This document shows, piece by piece, positions 43,151 through 51,019 of a stretch of DNA of 64,000 bases (positions within the stretch are counted from its first letter, which is position 1; every line of letters starts with the position of its first letter). The translations under genes and the position numbers were made by a program. The notes under the pieces were generated by a model that did not search any database, had not been told where the DNA came from, and was given only the letters and a program-made list of their open reading frames with translations. The stretch is from Bacillus massiliglaciei (GTDB lineage: Bacteria; Bacillota; Bacilli; Bacillales; DSM-1321). The stretch spans positions 412,152-476,151 of the forward strand of contig NZ_LT622359.1 of assembly GCF_900098925.1 (NCBI RefSeq), in the 5' to 3' direction.

Positions 43151-43462
43151 TGTCAGAATCCAGTTATGGAAGACATAAAGAATTTCAAAGCGAAAATTTA
43201 TACCGTGTTATATCATTTATAAAACAACGTTGATAAAAAAAGTGGATTAGGTAACCTTATTAATAAACTGATTACCTTTTAGGTCAAATAAAGCTAATTT
43301 TTTACAAAATAATATAAATCACTACTTTTAGTAGAGATTTAGCGGTAAAACGTTTATAATTTGTATTTGAGGATAAATAAGATTTGTTAAGATTTAATTA
43401 AGAAAACGTAAATATACTGTTTTGTGAATAGATAGCTTTATGTCGAATAAGAGGTGGAAAGA
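43151..43462. other. Upstream region of tagO
   Basis: About 310 bp without a gene. It contains TATAAT at 43355-43360 without a clear -35. CTACTTTTAGTAG (43322-43334) is a short dyad 20 bp further upstream. Poly-A/T stretches elsewhere show nothing else interpretable. Confidence 0.45.
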
Positions 43463-44512
43463 ATGTTAATAGTGGCCTTTTTGGTAGCATTGATCTTGTC
43501 CATTTTTCTGACTCCGTATGTCGGTAAATTGGCAATTAAAATAGGGGCGACTGATAAACCGAATGAACGGAAAGTCCACATGAAATTGATGCCTCGAATG
43601 GGCGGACTGTCCATCTTTATCAGTTTCATGATTGCCTTTTTCTTGTTTATCCCCCACACTGCCCTTCATATGCCTCTGCTGACAGGAGCGCTTGTGATTA
43701 TTGCGGTAGGGATTGCGGATGATATATATGAGCTTCGTCCGGCTCCTAAGTTTTTGGGTCAGATCGTTGCAGCTTTGATTATTGTTCTTTGGGGCGGTCT
43801 TGAAGTAGAATTCATTAAGCTTCCATTTGGCGGTGAAATCCAATTTGGAGTGTTCAGTATTCCATTTACGATTTTATGGGTCGTTATGATCATGAACGCC
43901 ATTAACTTTATTGACGGCCTGGACGGGCTTGCAGGCGGTGTGTCATCGATTGCGATGGTCACGATCGGTATTATGGCGCTTATTATGAATGATGTATTTG
44001 TTGCAGCTGTTGCTCTGATTACATTAGGAAGCACACTTGGATTTTTGAAATATAATTTTCATCCGGCAAAAATATTTATGGGTGACACAGGATCGATGTT
44101 CCTAGGCTTTATTATTGCCGTATTATCGTTATCAGGTTTTAAAAATATCACGGTTATTTCTTTGATTGTTCCAATCATTATCCTGGGTGTTCCTATTTCA
44201 GATACGTTCTTTGCCATTATACGCCGTCTTGTGCACAAAAAGCCAATTTCGGCACCGGATAAGTCGCATTTGCACCATTGCCTGCTGAACAGCGGATTCA
44301 CACATCGTCAGACCGTATTAATTATTTATGCGATGGCGGCATCATTTGGAATGGCGGCCATCATATTCTCCTTTGCTACAATGTGGGGAGCGCTCTTGAT
44401 TATTGCGGGTCTATTGCTGCTTATTGAACTGTTTGTGGAAAAAGTAGGTCTGATTGGCTCCGGCTATCAGCCGCTTTTGAAAATGCTCAGTGCGAGAAAT
44501 ATGAAAAAATAA
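43463..44512 (+). CDS. tagO: Undecaprenyl-phosphate GlcNAc-1-phosphate transferase
   Basis: A 349-residue polytopic membrane enzyme (MraY/WecA family) that starts wall teichoic acid and related polymers by loading GlcNAc-1-P onto undecaprenyl phosphate. Hallmarks are DKPNERKVH, NAINFIDGLDGLAGG, FLKYNFHPAKIFMGDTGSM (catalytic Asp), and the Mg/uracil-binding HLHHCLL. I chose ATG 43463 behind AGAGGTGG; a GTG at 43454 overlaps that site. In B. subtilis tagO also lies beside the LCP gene, yvyE and degS. Confidence 0.95.
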   Translation: MLIVAFLVALILSIFLTPYVGKLAIKIGATDKPNERKVHMKLMPRMGGLSIFISFMIAFFLFIPHTALHMPLLTGALVIIAVGIADDIYELRPAPKFLGQIVAALIIVLWGGLEVEFIKLPFGGEIQFGVFSIPFTILWVVMIMNAINFIDGLDGLAGGVSSIAMVTIGIMALIMNDVFVAAVALITLGSTLGFLKYNFHPAKIFMGDTGSMFLGFIIAVLSLSGFKNITVISLIVPIIILGVPISDTFFAIIRRLVHKKPISAPDKSHLHHCLLNSGFTHRQTVLIIYAMAASFGMAAIIFSFATMWGALLIIAGLLLLIELFVEKVGLIGSGYQPLLKMLSARNMKK

Positions 44513-44531
44513 TAGATTAGATGAATCATAG

Positions 44532-44566
44532 AAAAAAGCCTGTCCGTAAATGGACGGGCTTTTTTC
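44532..44566 (+). terminator. Terminator of tagO
   Basis: AAAAAAGCC(TGTCC) pairs with (GGAC)GGGCTTTTTT around a short loop: a strong bidirectional-looking hairpin with a T6 tract. Confidence 0.9.
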
Positions 44567-44690
44567 ATGCGAAGGCGGACGGCAGGAGAGACTGACGCAG
44601 AGCTTAGTTGTAGGTTTAGATATACAAAAGATTCTTGTTCGGTCCTTCCTGCCCTCGAACAGCCAAATGCGGATTTGGTCCATTATGCTG

Positions 44691-44723
44691 AAAAAGCCTG
44701 AATCCACATGGATTCAGGCTTTT
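44691..44723. terminator. Terminator of the TagV-like gene
   Basis: AAAAAGCCTGAATCC pairs perfectly with GGATTCAGGCTTTTT around ACAT, 5 bp past the stop of the minus-strand LCP gene. Confidence 0.9.
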
Positions 44724-44727
44724 TCTC

Positions 44728-45753
44728 TTATTGTCCGGCGGCAGACTGAGCGGATTCTGTTTCCGTCGTGCTTTCCGCAGGAGATAAGTTTAAATGAGAC
44801 TGCAGCTGAAGCTTCACATCTTCCACTGACGTTTCATCTAATTGATAATAATAGGTTCCGTTCAATGTTAAGTCACTGCCTTTAAGTTTAACTGTTTCCA
44901 GTTTAATTCCTGAATCAGCAGTTACATAATTGATGAATCCTTTCATTTGTGAAAAACGAAGATTCGTCGTCATATTGTCGCCAATTGCTTCCATTACATC
45001 TGTATATTTCGATACGGCCCCGACAGAGGTTCCTTTTGCCATAATGGCTTTTAGGATTTCCTGCTGTCTTTCACCGCGCTGAATATCGCTGTCTTGCTTT
45101 CTTGTTCTGGCCACAGCCAATGCCTCTTCACCATTTAAGGTTTGACGGCCTTCTTTCAGTACGATGGCACCCTTGTTATCTTTTGAATCTATTTCTTTTA
45201 GGTCATAAGGGACATCGACTTCTATCCCGCCCAGAGCATCAACTACATCCATGAACGCATTGAAGTTCATGCGGACATAATAGTCAACGGGGATATCAAA
45301 CAGTTCTTCTACTGTATCCATGGTTGCTTTTGGACCGCCGGCAGCATGGGCTGCATTGATTTTAGTCGTTGTATTTTTCGCTGGGATATATACATAGGAG
45401 TCACGCGGAATGCTCAGCAGCTTAACGGATTTTTGCTCTTTGTTAAAAGTGGCGAGCATCAAGGCGTCCGACCGTGAGTTTCCTTGATAATTCCGTCGCT
45501 CACTGTCATCGATTCCAATGAATAGGATAGAGAAATTATCTTTGAGAGGGTCAACACCGCCATCTCGTTTGGAAGAGGCTGAGACTGGGTCATAGGATTC
45601 ATCAAAGACATTTTTTGCATTCATCACAAGACTGGCTGCATAGGCGGAAGCACCAAGTACGATAACAAGAAGGGGAACAAGGAGGAACATAACTTTCCGT
45701 CTTCGTCTCTTCCTCGTTTTTTTAATTTTATAGACACGTCTAGTGGTAGACAT
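44728..45753 (-). CDS. tagV: LCP-family wall teichoic acid ligase, TagV-like
   Basis: A 341-residue membrane-anchored LCP enzyme that attaches teichoic acid chains to peptidoglycan. A basic N-terminus (KIKKTRKRRRRK) and one helix precede the LCP domain, with ILFIGIDDSERR, SIPRDSYVYIP, HAAGGPKATMDTVEELF and ARTRKQDSDIQRGERQQE. The C-terminus is Ser/Glu-rich. AAAGGAG precedes the ATG. Its position between tagO and yvyE matches YvhJ/TagV of B. subtilis, which is the basis of the name. Confidence 0.88.
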   Translation of the reverse strand: MSTTRRVYKIKKTRKRRRRKVMFLLVPLLVIVLGASAYAASLVMNAKNVFDESYDPVSASSKRDGGVDPLKDNFSILFIGIDDSERRNYQGNSRSDALMLATFNKEQKSVKLLSIPRDSYVYIPAKNTTTKINAAHAAGGPKATMDTVEELFDIPVDYYVRMNFNAFMDVVDALGGIEVDVPYDLKEIDSKDNKGAIVLKEGRQTLNGEEALAVARTRKQDSDIQRGERQQEILKAIMAKGTSVGAVSKYTDVMEAIGDNMTTNLRFSQMKGFINYVTADSGIKLETVKLKGSDLTLNGTYYYQLDETSVEDVKLQLQSHLNLSPAESTTETESAQSAAGQ

Positions 45754-45920
45754 ATTTCCTACTCCTTTAAAAATATAACAGGCAGGAATCGATCTTTTTC
45801 GAGCCTGTTCATCTATTTTTGAACTATAGCTAATTTTACAATGATTTCTCTGTTTCGTAAAACAAAAGTTTCATTTCAATCAAATTACAAGGAGATAAGG
45901 AACAGTCTGAAAGAAGGAGA

Positions 45921-46556
45921 TTAAAAAAAGTCTTCTTCTAAGTATAACTGTTCGCCTTCTGTAATCTTAGCCTGTCCGCTGGTCAATTCAACCATCCAAT
46001 CCTTATACCGAGGGATGGACTGCTCCTCTACAAAGACGTTAATCGTCACTTTATCCAGGTAAATGATTTCTTTTAATTGAAATTCAGAGGACCTTAATTC
46101 ATTTTCGAGTTTTCCGAGCAGCGGGTATTCGACCTCGACTGTGATAACTTTCACCAATTTTCGCTGGACGACGCCTGTGGCCGTAATGCCCTCGGATGCT
46201 GCTTTGCTGTACGCACGGATTAATCCGCCAGCTCCGAGCTTGATGCCGCCAAAATAGCGGGTCACAACGACTGTTGTATCCTTCAGATTCCGTTTCTTAA
46301 TGACTTCCAGGATCGGAACGCCGGCTGTTCCGGTCGGTTCCCCGTCATCCAGCGCTTTTTGGATCTGGTTCTGTTCTCCAATCATATAGGCCGAGCAGTT
46401 ATGAGTTGCATCCTTATGGATTTTCTTGATCTTCGCGATGAAGCCGAGGGCCTCTTCTTCGGTTTCTGTTCTTGAGACATGGGCAATAAATCGTGATTTT
46501 TCGATAATAATTTCATTATTTCCCTGTCCTTTTACTGTCAGGTAATTGGGCAGCAT
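45921..46556 (-). CDS. yvyE: YvyE/IMPACT-family protein
   Basis: A 211-residue cytosolic protein of the UPF0029/YigZ (IMPACT) family. The N-terminal domain carries KSRFIAHVSRTETEEEAL, CSAYMIG and DDGEPTGTAGVPILEVI, then RYFGGIKLGAGGLIRAYSKA, the family hallmark. The C-terminal domain is an EF-G-like DUF1949 fold. Eukaryotic IMPACT acts in translational control, but the bacterial role is not established. AAGGAG precedes the ATG. It diverges from degS across an 800-bp gap. Confidence 0.92.
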   Translation of the reverse strand: MLPNYLTVKGQGNNEIIIEKSRFIAHVSRTETEEEALGFIAKIKKIHKDATHNCSAYMIGEQNQIQKALDDGEPTGTAGVPILEVIKKRNLKDTTVVVTRYFGGIKLGAGGLIRAYSKAASEGITATGVVQRKLVKVITVEVEYPLLGKLENELRSSEFQLKEIIYLDKVTINVFVEEQSIPRYKDWMVELTSGQAKITEGEQLYLEEDFF

Positions 46557-47375
46557 GGATATTCTCCTTCCGGTTCCGAATGTTGTGGCTTCATTATAAG
46601 TCTTGCTTTAAAAAGTGGCAATTGGAGCCAGTACAGTTCTGTAAATTTCGCAAAATTAAAATTCCAATAATAAATATGTCGAATATACTGGTTTCAAGTT
46701 TGTAAAATCAGGGGATATGCGTAAAGGAATATTTTTTGAGAAAAATGATAAAAACCTCAATCCGGTGTTTTTCCTTAGGCGCTGGAATGGGTATTTGGAC
46801 ATTATAGAGTGTCAAATTGCCGAATTTTTGATTGATTTTGCTGTTTGATTGTCTGTATCATTCTCAATTAGGATAATGGATATATACAAAAAGGGAAATA
46901 TAATTGTTATAGTAAAAAAGACAGCTTATTTTTAAAAAAAGGATGTTATATAGGGACTTAGACAGGAAAGGAATGCTGCTTGATAATATTTCCATAGATG
47001 ATATGGATGATTTAGGGACAATTTCACGTCTTTTTCTGCTATATTTGTTACAATATATAATAAGATATCGTTGATTTTAGAAGCATTTATACTATCCAGC
47101 GTATTTGACAAATATAGAGAATGTAGATGAAGTCTGAAAATATGAGAATGCAGTCACTTCAGACTGATGGAAAATGGCTGTCTTATGAGAAAAGAGTCCC
47201 TTGTTTGGCCGAGGCCTCGCTTTGGCTGGCAATGAGCATTTTGCTAAGGGGTTCAGAGAGGCAGCGGTTTCACAGTTTGAGGCAGCGGGACTGTGTGTTG
47301 AAGATAGGACCTTCAGTATACATAACATATATGCATCAGCATGTACAATACTGCAGTTTTAGTGGGGGAATCTAT
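46557..47375. other. Long control region upstream of degS
   Basis: About 820 bp between yvyE and degS. The left 500 bp are AT-rich and show no gene. The right part, from about 47130, is more G/C-rich and contains a 53-codon frame (47201-47362) ending just before the degS ribosome site, GGGGG at 47364-47368. No clear promoter stands out. Confidence 0.45.
47201..47362 (+). CDS. Possible 53-residue protein directly upstream of degS
   Basis: A frame from TTG 47201 encodes MFGRGLALAGNEHFAKGFRE followed by AAVSQFEAAGLCVEDRT and a short tail ending ILQF. The composition looks protein-like and the stop lies 13 bp before the degS ATG, as in a coupled leader. The ribosome site is weak (AAGAG), and other frames through the same DNA are open too, so this may be chance or a remnant. 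I do not recognise it. Confidence 0.25.
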   Translation: MFGRGLALAGNEHFAKGFREAAVSQFEAAGLCVEDRTFSIHNIYASACTILQF

Positions 47376-48524
47376 ATGTCCATAAAAAAAGTAGATATTC
47401 AGGCCTTGGACATGATTTTGGAAACGATGGTAAGCACGGTAGGCGAAAGCAAAGATTCTATTTTTGAAATAGAGGAACAGTGCCGCCGTGATTATGAATC
47501 CCTGACAAGGGAGCTTGAAGAAATCAGGGCGAGGGTCGGAATCGTGATCATGGAAAGTGACGCATTGGATTCAAAAGCTCGATTTGCCAGAAAGCGTCTT
47601 TCCGAGGTAAGTATGCATTTTAACCAGTTTTCTGAAGAACAGGTGAGAGATGCATATGAACGCGCCCATAAGCTGCAAGTAGATTTACAGATGAACCGCC
47701 AGCTTGAAAAGCAGCTGAGGAACCGGCGGGATGACTTGGAAATCAGGATCAGGAGCCTGCAGCAGACAATCGAACGGGCTTCCCATCTTGTATCGCAGAT
47801 AACTGTTGTGCTTAATTATCTTACCCAGGATCTTAAACATGTAGGCGAAGTACTTCAGGAAGCTCGGCGGAAGCAGGATTTTGGTTTTAAAATTATCGAA
47901 GCTCAGGAACAGGAGCGCAAGAAGCTTTCGAGGGAGATTCATGACGGTCCTGCTCAAATGCTTGCGAATGTCATGATGCGCTCGGATTTGATTGAACGGG
48001 TACATAAACAGAATGGGCCGGATGCCGCCATGGTCGAGATCAAGAACCTTAAAGTGATGGTCCGAAATGCCTTATATGAGGTGCGGCGGATTATCTATGA
48101 CCTGCGTCCGATGGCTCTTGATGATTTAGGTTTGGTGCCTACCCTAAGAAAATATTTACAGACAACCGAAGATTATAATGAAGGCATTCATTTGAATTTT
48201 GTCAATTTGGGACAGGTCAAAAGGCTGCCGGGAGATATGGAGGTTGCTTTGTTCAGGCTTGTTCAGGAAGCCGTGCAAAACGCCTTGAAACATGCATCGC
48301 CTAAAAATATTCAAGTTAAATTATCGATTTCCAAAGAATCTGCGACCGTTGTTATTAAGGATGACGGAAAAGGATTTGATGCATCCGTCCAGAAAGCGGG
48401 ATCTTTTGGTTTAGTGGGAATGAAGGAAAGAGTAGAGCTCTTGGAAGGTGAAATGACGATCGATTCACAGCCGGGTGCCGGTACGCTTGTATTTATCCAA
48501 ATTCCTTACCATGATGCTAAATAA
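47376..48524 (+). CDS. degS: Sensor histidine kinase DegS
   Basis: A 382-residue cytoplasmic kinase/phosphatase of DegU. The N-terminal coiled-coil sensor domain (about residues 1-170) is followed by the HisKA_3 motif with the phosphorylated His (REIHDGPAQMLANVMMRS) and the HATPase domain (NALKHAS, DDGKGFD, FGLVGMKERV). It has no membrane segments, as known for DegS. I chose ATG 47376, with AGTGGGGG just upstream; an 83-codon upstream extension is open but not DegS-like. degU follows after 33 bp. Confidence 0.96.
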   Translation: MSIKKVDIQALDMILETMVSTVGESKDSIFEIEEQCRRDYESLTRELEEIRARVGIVIMESDALDSKARFARKRLSEVSMHFNQFSEEQVRDAYERAHKLQVDLQMNRQLEKQLRNRRDDLEIRIRSLQQTIERASHLVSQITVVLNYLTQDLKHVGEVLQEARRKQDFGFKIIEAQEQERKKLSREIHDGPAQMLANVMMRSDLIERVHKQNGPDAAMVEIKNLKVMVRNALYEVRRIIYDLRPMALDDLGLVPTLRKYLQTTEDYNEGIHLNFVNLGQVKRLPGDMEVALFRLVQEAVQNALKHASPKNIQVKLSISKESATVVIKDDGKGFDASVQKAGSFGLVGMKERVELLEGEMTIDSQPGAGTLVFIQIPYHDAK

Positions 48525-48557
48525 ATATTATTTGTTTTTTTATAGGAGGAAAAGCCA

Positions 48558-49241
48558 TTGAAGACTAGTATTGTCATTATTGATGACCATCAGCTATTCC
48601 GAGAGGGAGTAAAGCGGATATTGGATTTTGAAGCCAGTTTTGATGTTGTTGCAGAAGGGGATGACGGGAGCGAGGCGATCAACCTTGTAGAAACGTATCA
48701 GCCGGATGTAGTGATCATGGATATTAATATGCCGAATGTAAACGGTGTAGAAGCGACGCAAATGCTTGTAAGCCGGTATCCGGATACAAAAGTCATTATC
48801 CTTTCCATCCATGATGATGAGAACTATGTACAGCACGCCCTGAAGACAGGGGCCCAAGGATATCTGCTTAAAGAAATGGATGCTGATGCCTTGATTGAAG
48901 CAGTACGGGTTGTTGCGGACGGAGGATCCTATCTGCATCCGAAAGTTACGCATAACCTGGTTAAGGAATACCGGAGACTTGCTGTCGAGGAAGGTTCAGA
49001 AGGAGATACTGTCCATGCGCCTGAAATCAGACGTCCGCTGCATCTTTTGACTCGCCGTGAATGTGAAGTGCTTCAGCTGTTAGCAGATGGAAAGAGCAAC
49101 CGCTCCATTGGCGAGACACTGTATATCAGTGAAAAAACCGTCAAGAACCACGTATCCAATATTCTTCAGAAAATGAATGTAAACGACCGGACACAGGCTG
49201 TTGTTCTTGCCATTAAGAATGGCTGGGTCGAAGTAAAATAA
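48558..49241 (+). CDS. degU: Response regulator DegU
   Basis: A 227-residue transcription factor. The receiver domain has [16 protein letters not shown] and the phosphorylated Asp in [13 protein letters not shown]; the LuxR-type HTH is [21 protein letters not shown] with [17 protein letters not shown]. It starts with TTG after AGGAGG. In Bacillus, DegU controls exoproteases, competence (through comK), motility and biofilm. Two large subtilases and a competence gene in this window are natural candidate targets, though no DegU sites were identified. Confidence 0.97.
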   Translation: MKTSIVIIDDHQLFREGVKRILDFEASFDVVAEGDDGSEAINLVETYQPDVVIMDINMPNVNGVEATQMLVSRYPDTKVIILSIHDDENYVQHALKTGAQGYLLKEMDADALIEAVRVVADGGSYLHPKVTHNLVKEYRRLAVEEGSEGDTVHAPEIRRPLHLLTRRECEVLQLLADGKSNRSIGETLYISEKTVKNHVSNILQKMNVNDRTQAVVLAIKNGWVEVK

Positions 49242-49260
49242 GCAACTATACAAAAATACC

Positions 49261-49286
49261 GCCCCTCTTTTGGAGGGGCTTTTTTG
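49261..49286 (+). terminator. Terminator of degSU
   Basis: GCCCCTC pairs with GAGGGGC around TTTTG, followed by TTTTTT. Confidence 0.92.
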
Positions 49287-49400
49287 GCATACTGGCTCCT
49301 GTAAATTCAGCATATCAACGATTTAGTCGGTGCAATTGCCCGCTCTTTCCTTTAAAATAGTGGATTATGGATAAATATATTGTGAAGGATGGTTTTACCT

Positions 49401-50243
49401 ATGAAAACGGCGGTCGTTACAGACAGTACGGCATATTTGCCTAAAGAACTCCTTGAACGCCTGCATATACATATGATCCCTCTGCAGGTTGTTCTCCAGC
49501 AGGAAGTATACCGGGAGGAAATTGATTTAACTGCTGATCAGTTTTATGAGGAAGTGAAAAAGGAAGCAAAACTTCCAACCACTTCCCAGCCGCCAATCGG
49601 TCAATTTGTTGAATTGTTTGAGCAATTATCGAAAGAATATGACGCGGTCATTTCGATTCATTTATCAAGCGGAATAAGCGGTACCTACCAGGGAGCTATA
49701 TCTGCGGGAGAAATGACAGATGGCATTGACGTGTATGCTTACGATTCAGAAATAAGCTGCGGGGCACAGGGCTTTTATGTAGAAACAGCAGCGGAAATGG
49801 CGCTTCAGGGCAAAGAACCGAAAGAAATCATCGCAAGGCTTGATGAAATGAAGAAATCACTGCGGGCCTATTTTGTTGTGGATGATTTATCACATCTTCA
49901 GCGTGGCGGCCGTCTTAGCAGCGCCCAGGCCCTGATTGGAAGCCTGCTGCAGGTGAAGCCGATTCTGCACTTTAAAGATAAAGTCATTGTTCCATTCGAG
50001 AAAATCCGCACTCGGAAAAAGGCGATGAAGCGGGTAAATGAGCTGCTTGGAGAGGATGCAAATGCAGGCGGCAGCTACAAAGCGGTGATCATTCATGCTA
50101 AAAGGCTGAAGGAAGCCGAGGAATGGAAAGAGGAGCTGCACGCACAGTATCCAAATGTGGAGTTTGATATCAGCTATTTTGGTCCTGTTATCGGCACACA
50201 TCTTGGTGAAGGTGCGATGGGCTTAACTTGGTATCGAAAATAA
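49401..50243 (+). CDS. degV: DegV-family fatty-acid-binding protein
   Basis: A 280-residue cytosolic protein that in related species presents a bound fatty acid to FakA kinase. The family pattern is visible: AVVTDSTAYLP, PTTSQPPIGQF, ISIHLSSGISGTYQ and LQRGGRLSSAQALIG. I chose ATG 49401 with AAGGATGG upstream; ATG 49389 lies inside that site. The location between degU and comFA matches B. subtilis yviA. Confidence 0.94.
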   Translation: MKTAVVTDSTAYLPKELLERLHIHMIPLQVVLQQEVYREEIDLTADQFYEEVKKEAKLPTTSQPPIGQFVELFEQLSKEYDAVISIHLSSGISGTYQGAISAGEMTDGIDVYAYDSEISCGAQGFYVETAAEMALQGKEPKEIIARLDEMKKSLRAYFVVDDLSHLQRGGRLSSAQALIGSLLQVKPILHFKDKVIVPFEKIRTRKKAMKRVNELLGEDANAGGSYKAVIIHAKRLKEAEEWKEELHAQYPNVEFDISYFGPVIGTHLGEGAMGLTWYRK

Positions 50244-50250
50244 ACAGAGA

Positions 50251-50276
50251 AAGCCTGTCATATGACGGGCTTTTTT
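50251..50276 (+). terminator. Terminator of degV
   Basis: AAGCCTGTCA pairs with TGACGGGCTT (one G-T pair), followed by TTTTT. Confidence 0.88.
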
Positions 50277-50289
50277 GTTACTAAAGCAA

Positions 50290-50431
50290 GGAAGTGGATG
50301 ATTTCCACTCCAGGCTGCTCGCTTTCCGCGGGGAGGGCGGTGAGCCTTCTCGGCGTACCGCCTCCGGGGTCTCACCTGGCCCTCTAGTCCCGCAGGAGTC
50401 TCACACCTTTCGTTCCAATCTTCAGCAATCA
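50290..50431. repeat. Structured G/C-rich intergenic repeat
   Basis: This 140-bp stretch is much more G/C-rich than its surroundings and full of short inverted pieces (GTGG/CCAC, GGGCGGTGAGCC with GTCTCACC, GACCCC-type arms). The wording GCTCGCTTTCCGCGGGG ... CCCGCAGGAGTCTC ... CCTTTCGTTCCAATC is that of a dispersed repeat I have seen in many Bacillaceae intergenic regions. It encodes no protein. It sits in the gap before comFA; a regulatory role is unknown. Confidence 0.7.
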
Positions 50432-50559
50432 CAGTTTTTGGTTCAGGGTTTTGTTAATGAAATGCATTTCAACTTAAGTTGTGCTACGGCCTCTATATAA
50501 CCGAAAAAAGGATTTCTCATTTTTAGAGCGAATGGTTGTTAGGGAAAGGAGGAAGTGTT

Positions 50560-50985
50560 TTGCAAAATATCAGTTCAAAAGCTCTTTGTCTGCATTTAGC
50601 CGGCCGGCAGCTGCTGAGGAGTGAAATCCCGTTTCCGGATGACTCGTTGGACAGCGAATTCATAACCAAAACAAAAGGCATCATAAGAAAGAAGACAGGA
50701 TTTTTTTGTGAGAGATGCGGCAATCAAGACCGCCATCTGTTTTATAGCTTTCCCTGTCAAATCTGCGGCAAGGAAGCCTGCACTTACTGCCGTGCCTGCA
50801 TAATGATGGGGCGTGTGAGCGAATGTTCTTTCCTATATGGCTGGAAAGGGCCTAAAACCGAATTCCCCATCCTTGAGGAAGTCATGGCCTGGACCGGAGA
50901 ATTGTCAGATGGACAGCAAACGGCCTCCAACCGGGTTGTAAAGGCAGTAGAGAAGGGAGAGCAGCTCCTGGTATGGGCGGTTTGA
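50560..50985 (+). pseudogene. comFA: 5' fragment of comFA, split by prophage insertion
   Basis: Full ComFA (about 460 residues) is the DEAD-box ATPase that drives DNA uptake in competent cells. Only the first 141 codons are here. TTG 50560 follows AAAGGAGG. The Zn-binding Cys pairs are present (CERCG, CQICG, CTYCRAC), as is CIMMGRVSECS and ELSDGQQTASN. Homology stops at EQLLVWAV, exactly where the Walker A (CGAGKTE) should begin; two bases later the frame ends and prophage DNA starts. The product as it stands would lack the whole ATPase core. The remaining 3' part should lie beyond the far prophage end. Confidence 0.9.
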
Positions 50986-51005
50986 ATAGCCAACAATGAA
51001 TACCT
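50965..51005. other. Prophage attachment junction (attL) in comFA
   Basis: The host/phage boundary lies where ComFA homology ends: CTGGTATGGGCGGTTTG is still compatible with comFA (..L-V-W-A-V-C..), while GAATAGCC onward is not. A serine integrase gene begins its 3' end 35 bp later. The exact crossover dinucleotide cannot be read without the other junction. Confidence 0.7.
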
Positions 51006-51019
51006 AAAAAAATGTGTTA

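Noticed and set aside
46973-47074. A 33-codon frame upstream of degS with an AGGA site.
   Set aside because: Hydrophobic and AT-driven, with overlapping promoter-like sequence and no other support.
47127-47375. An 83-codon N-terminal extension of DegS is open in frame.
   Set aside because: DegS homology begins at MSIKKVD (47376), which has its own ribosome site; the extension is not DegS-like.
50432-50559. A ComK box upstream of comFA.
   Set aside because: The A-run/T-run spacing only loosely fits AAAA-N5-TTTT; not strong enough to report.
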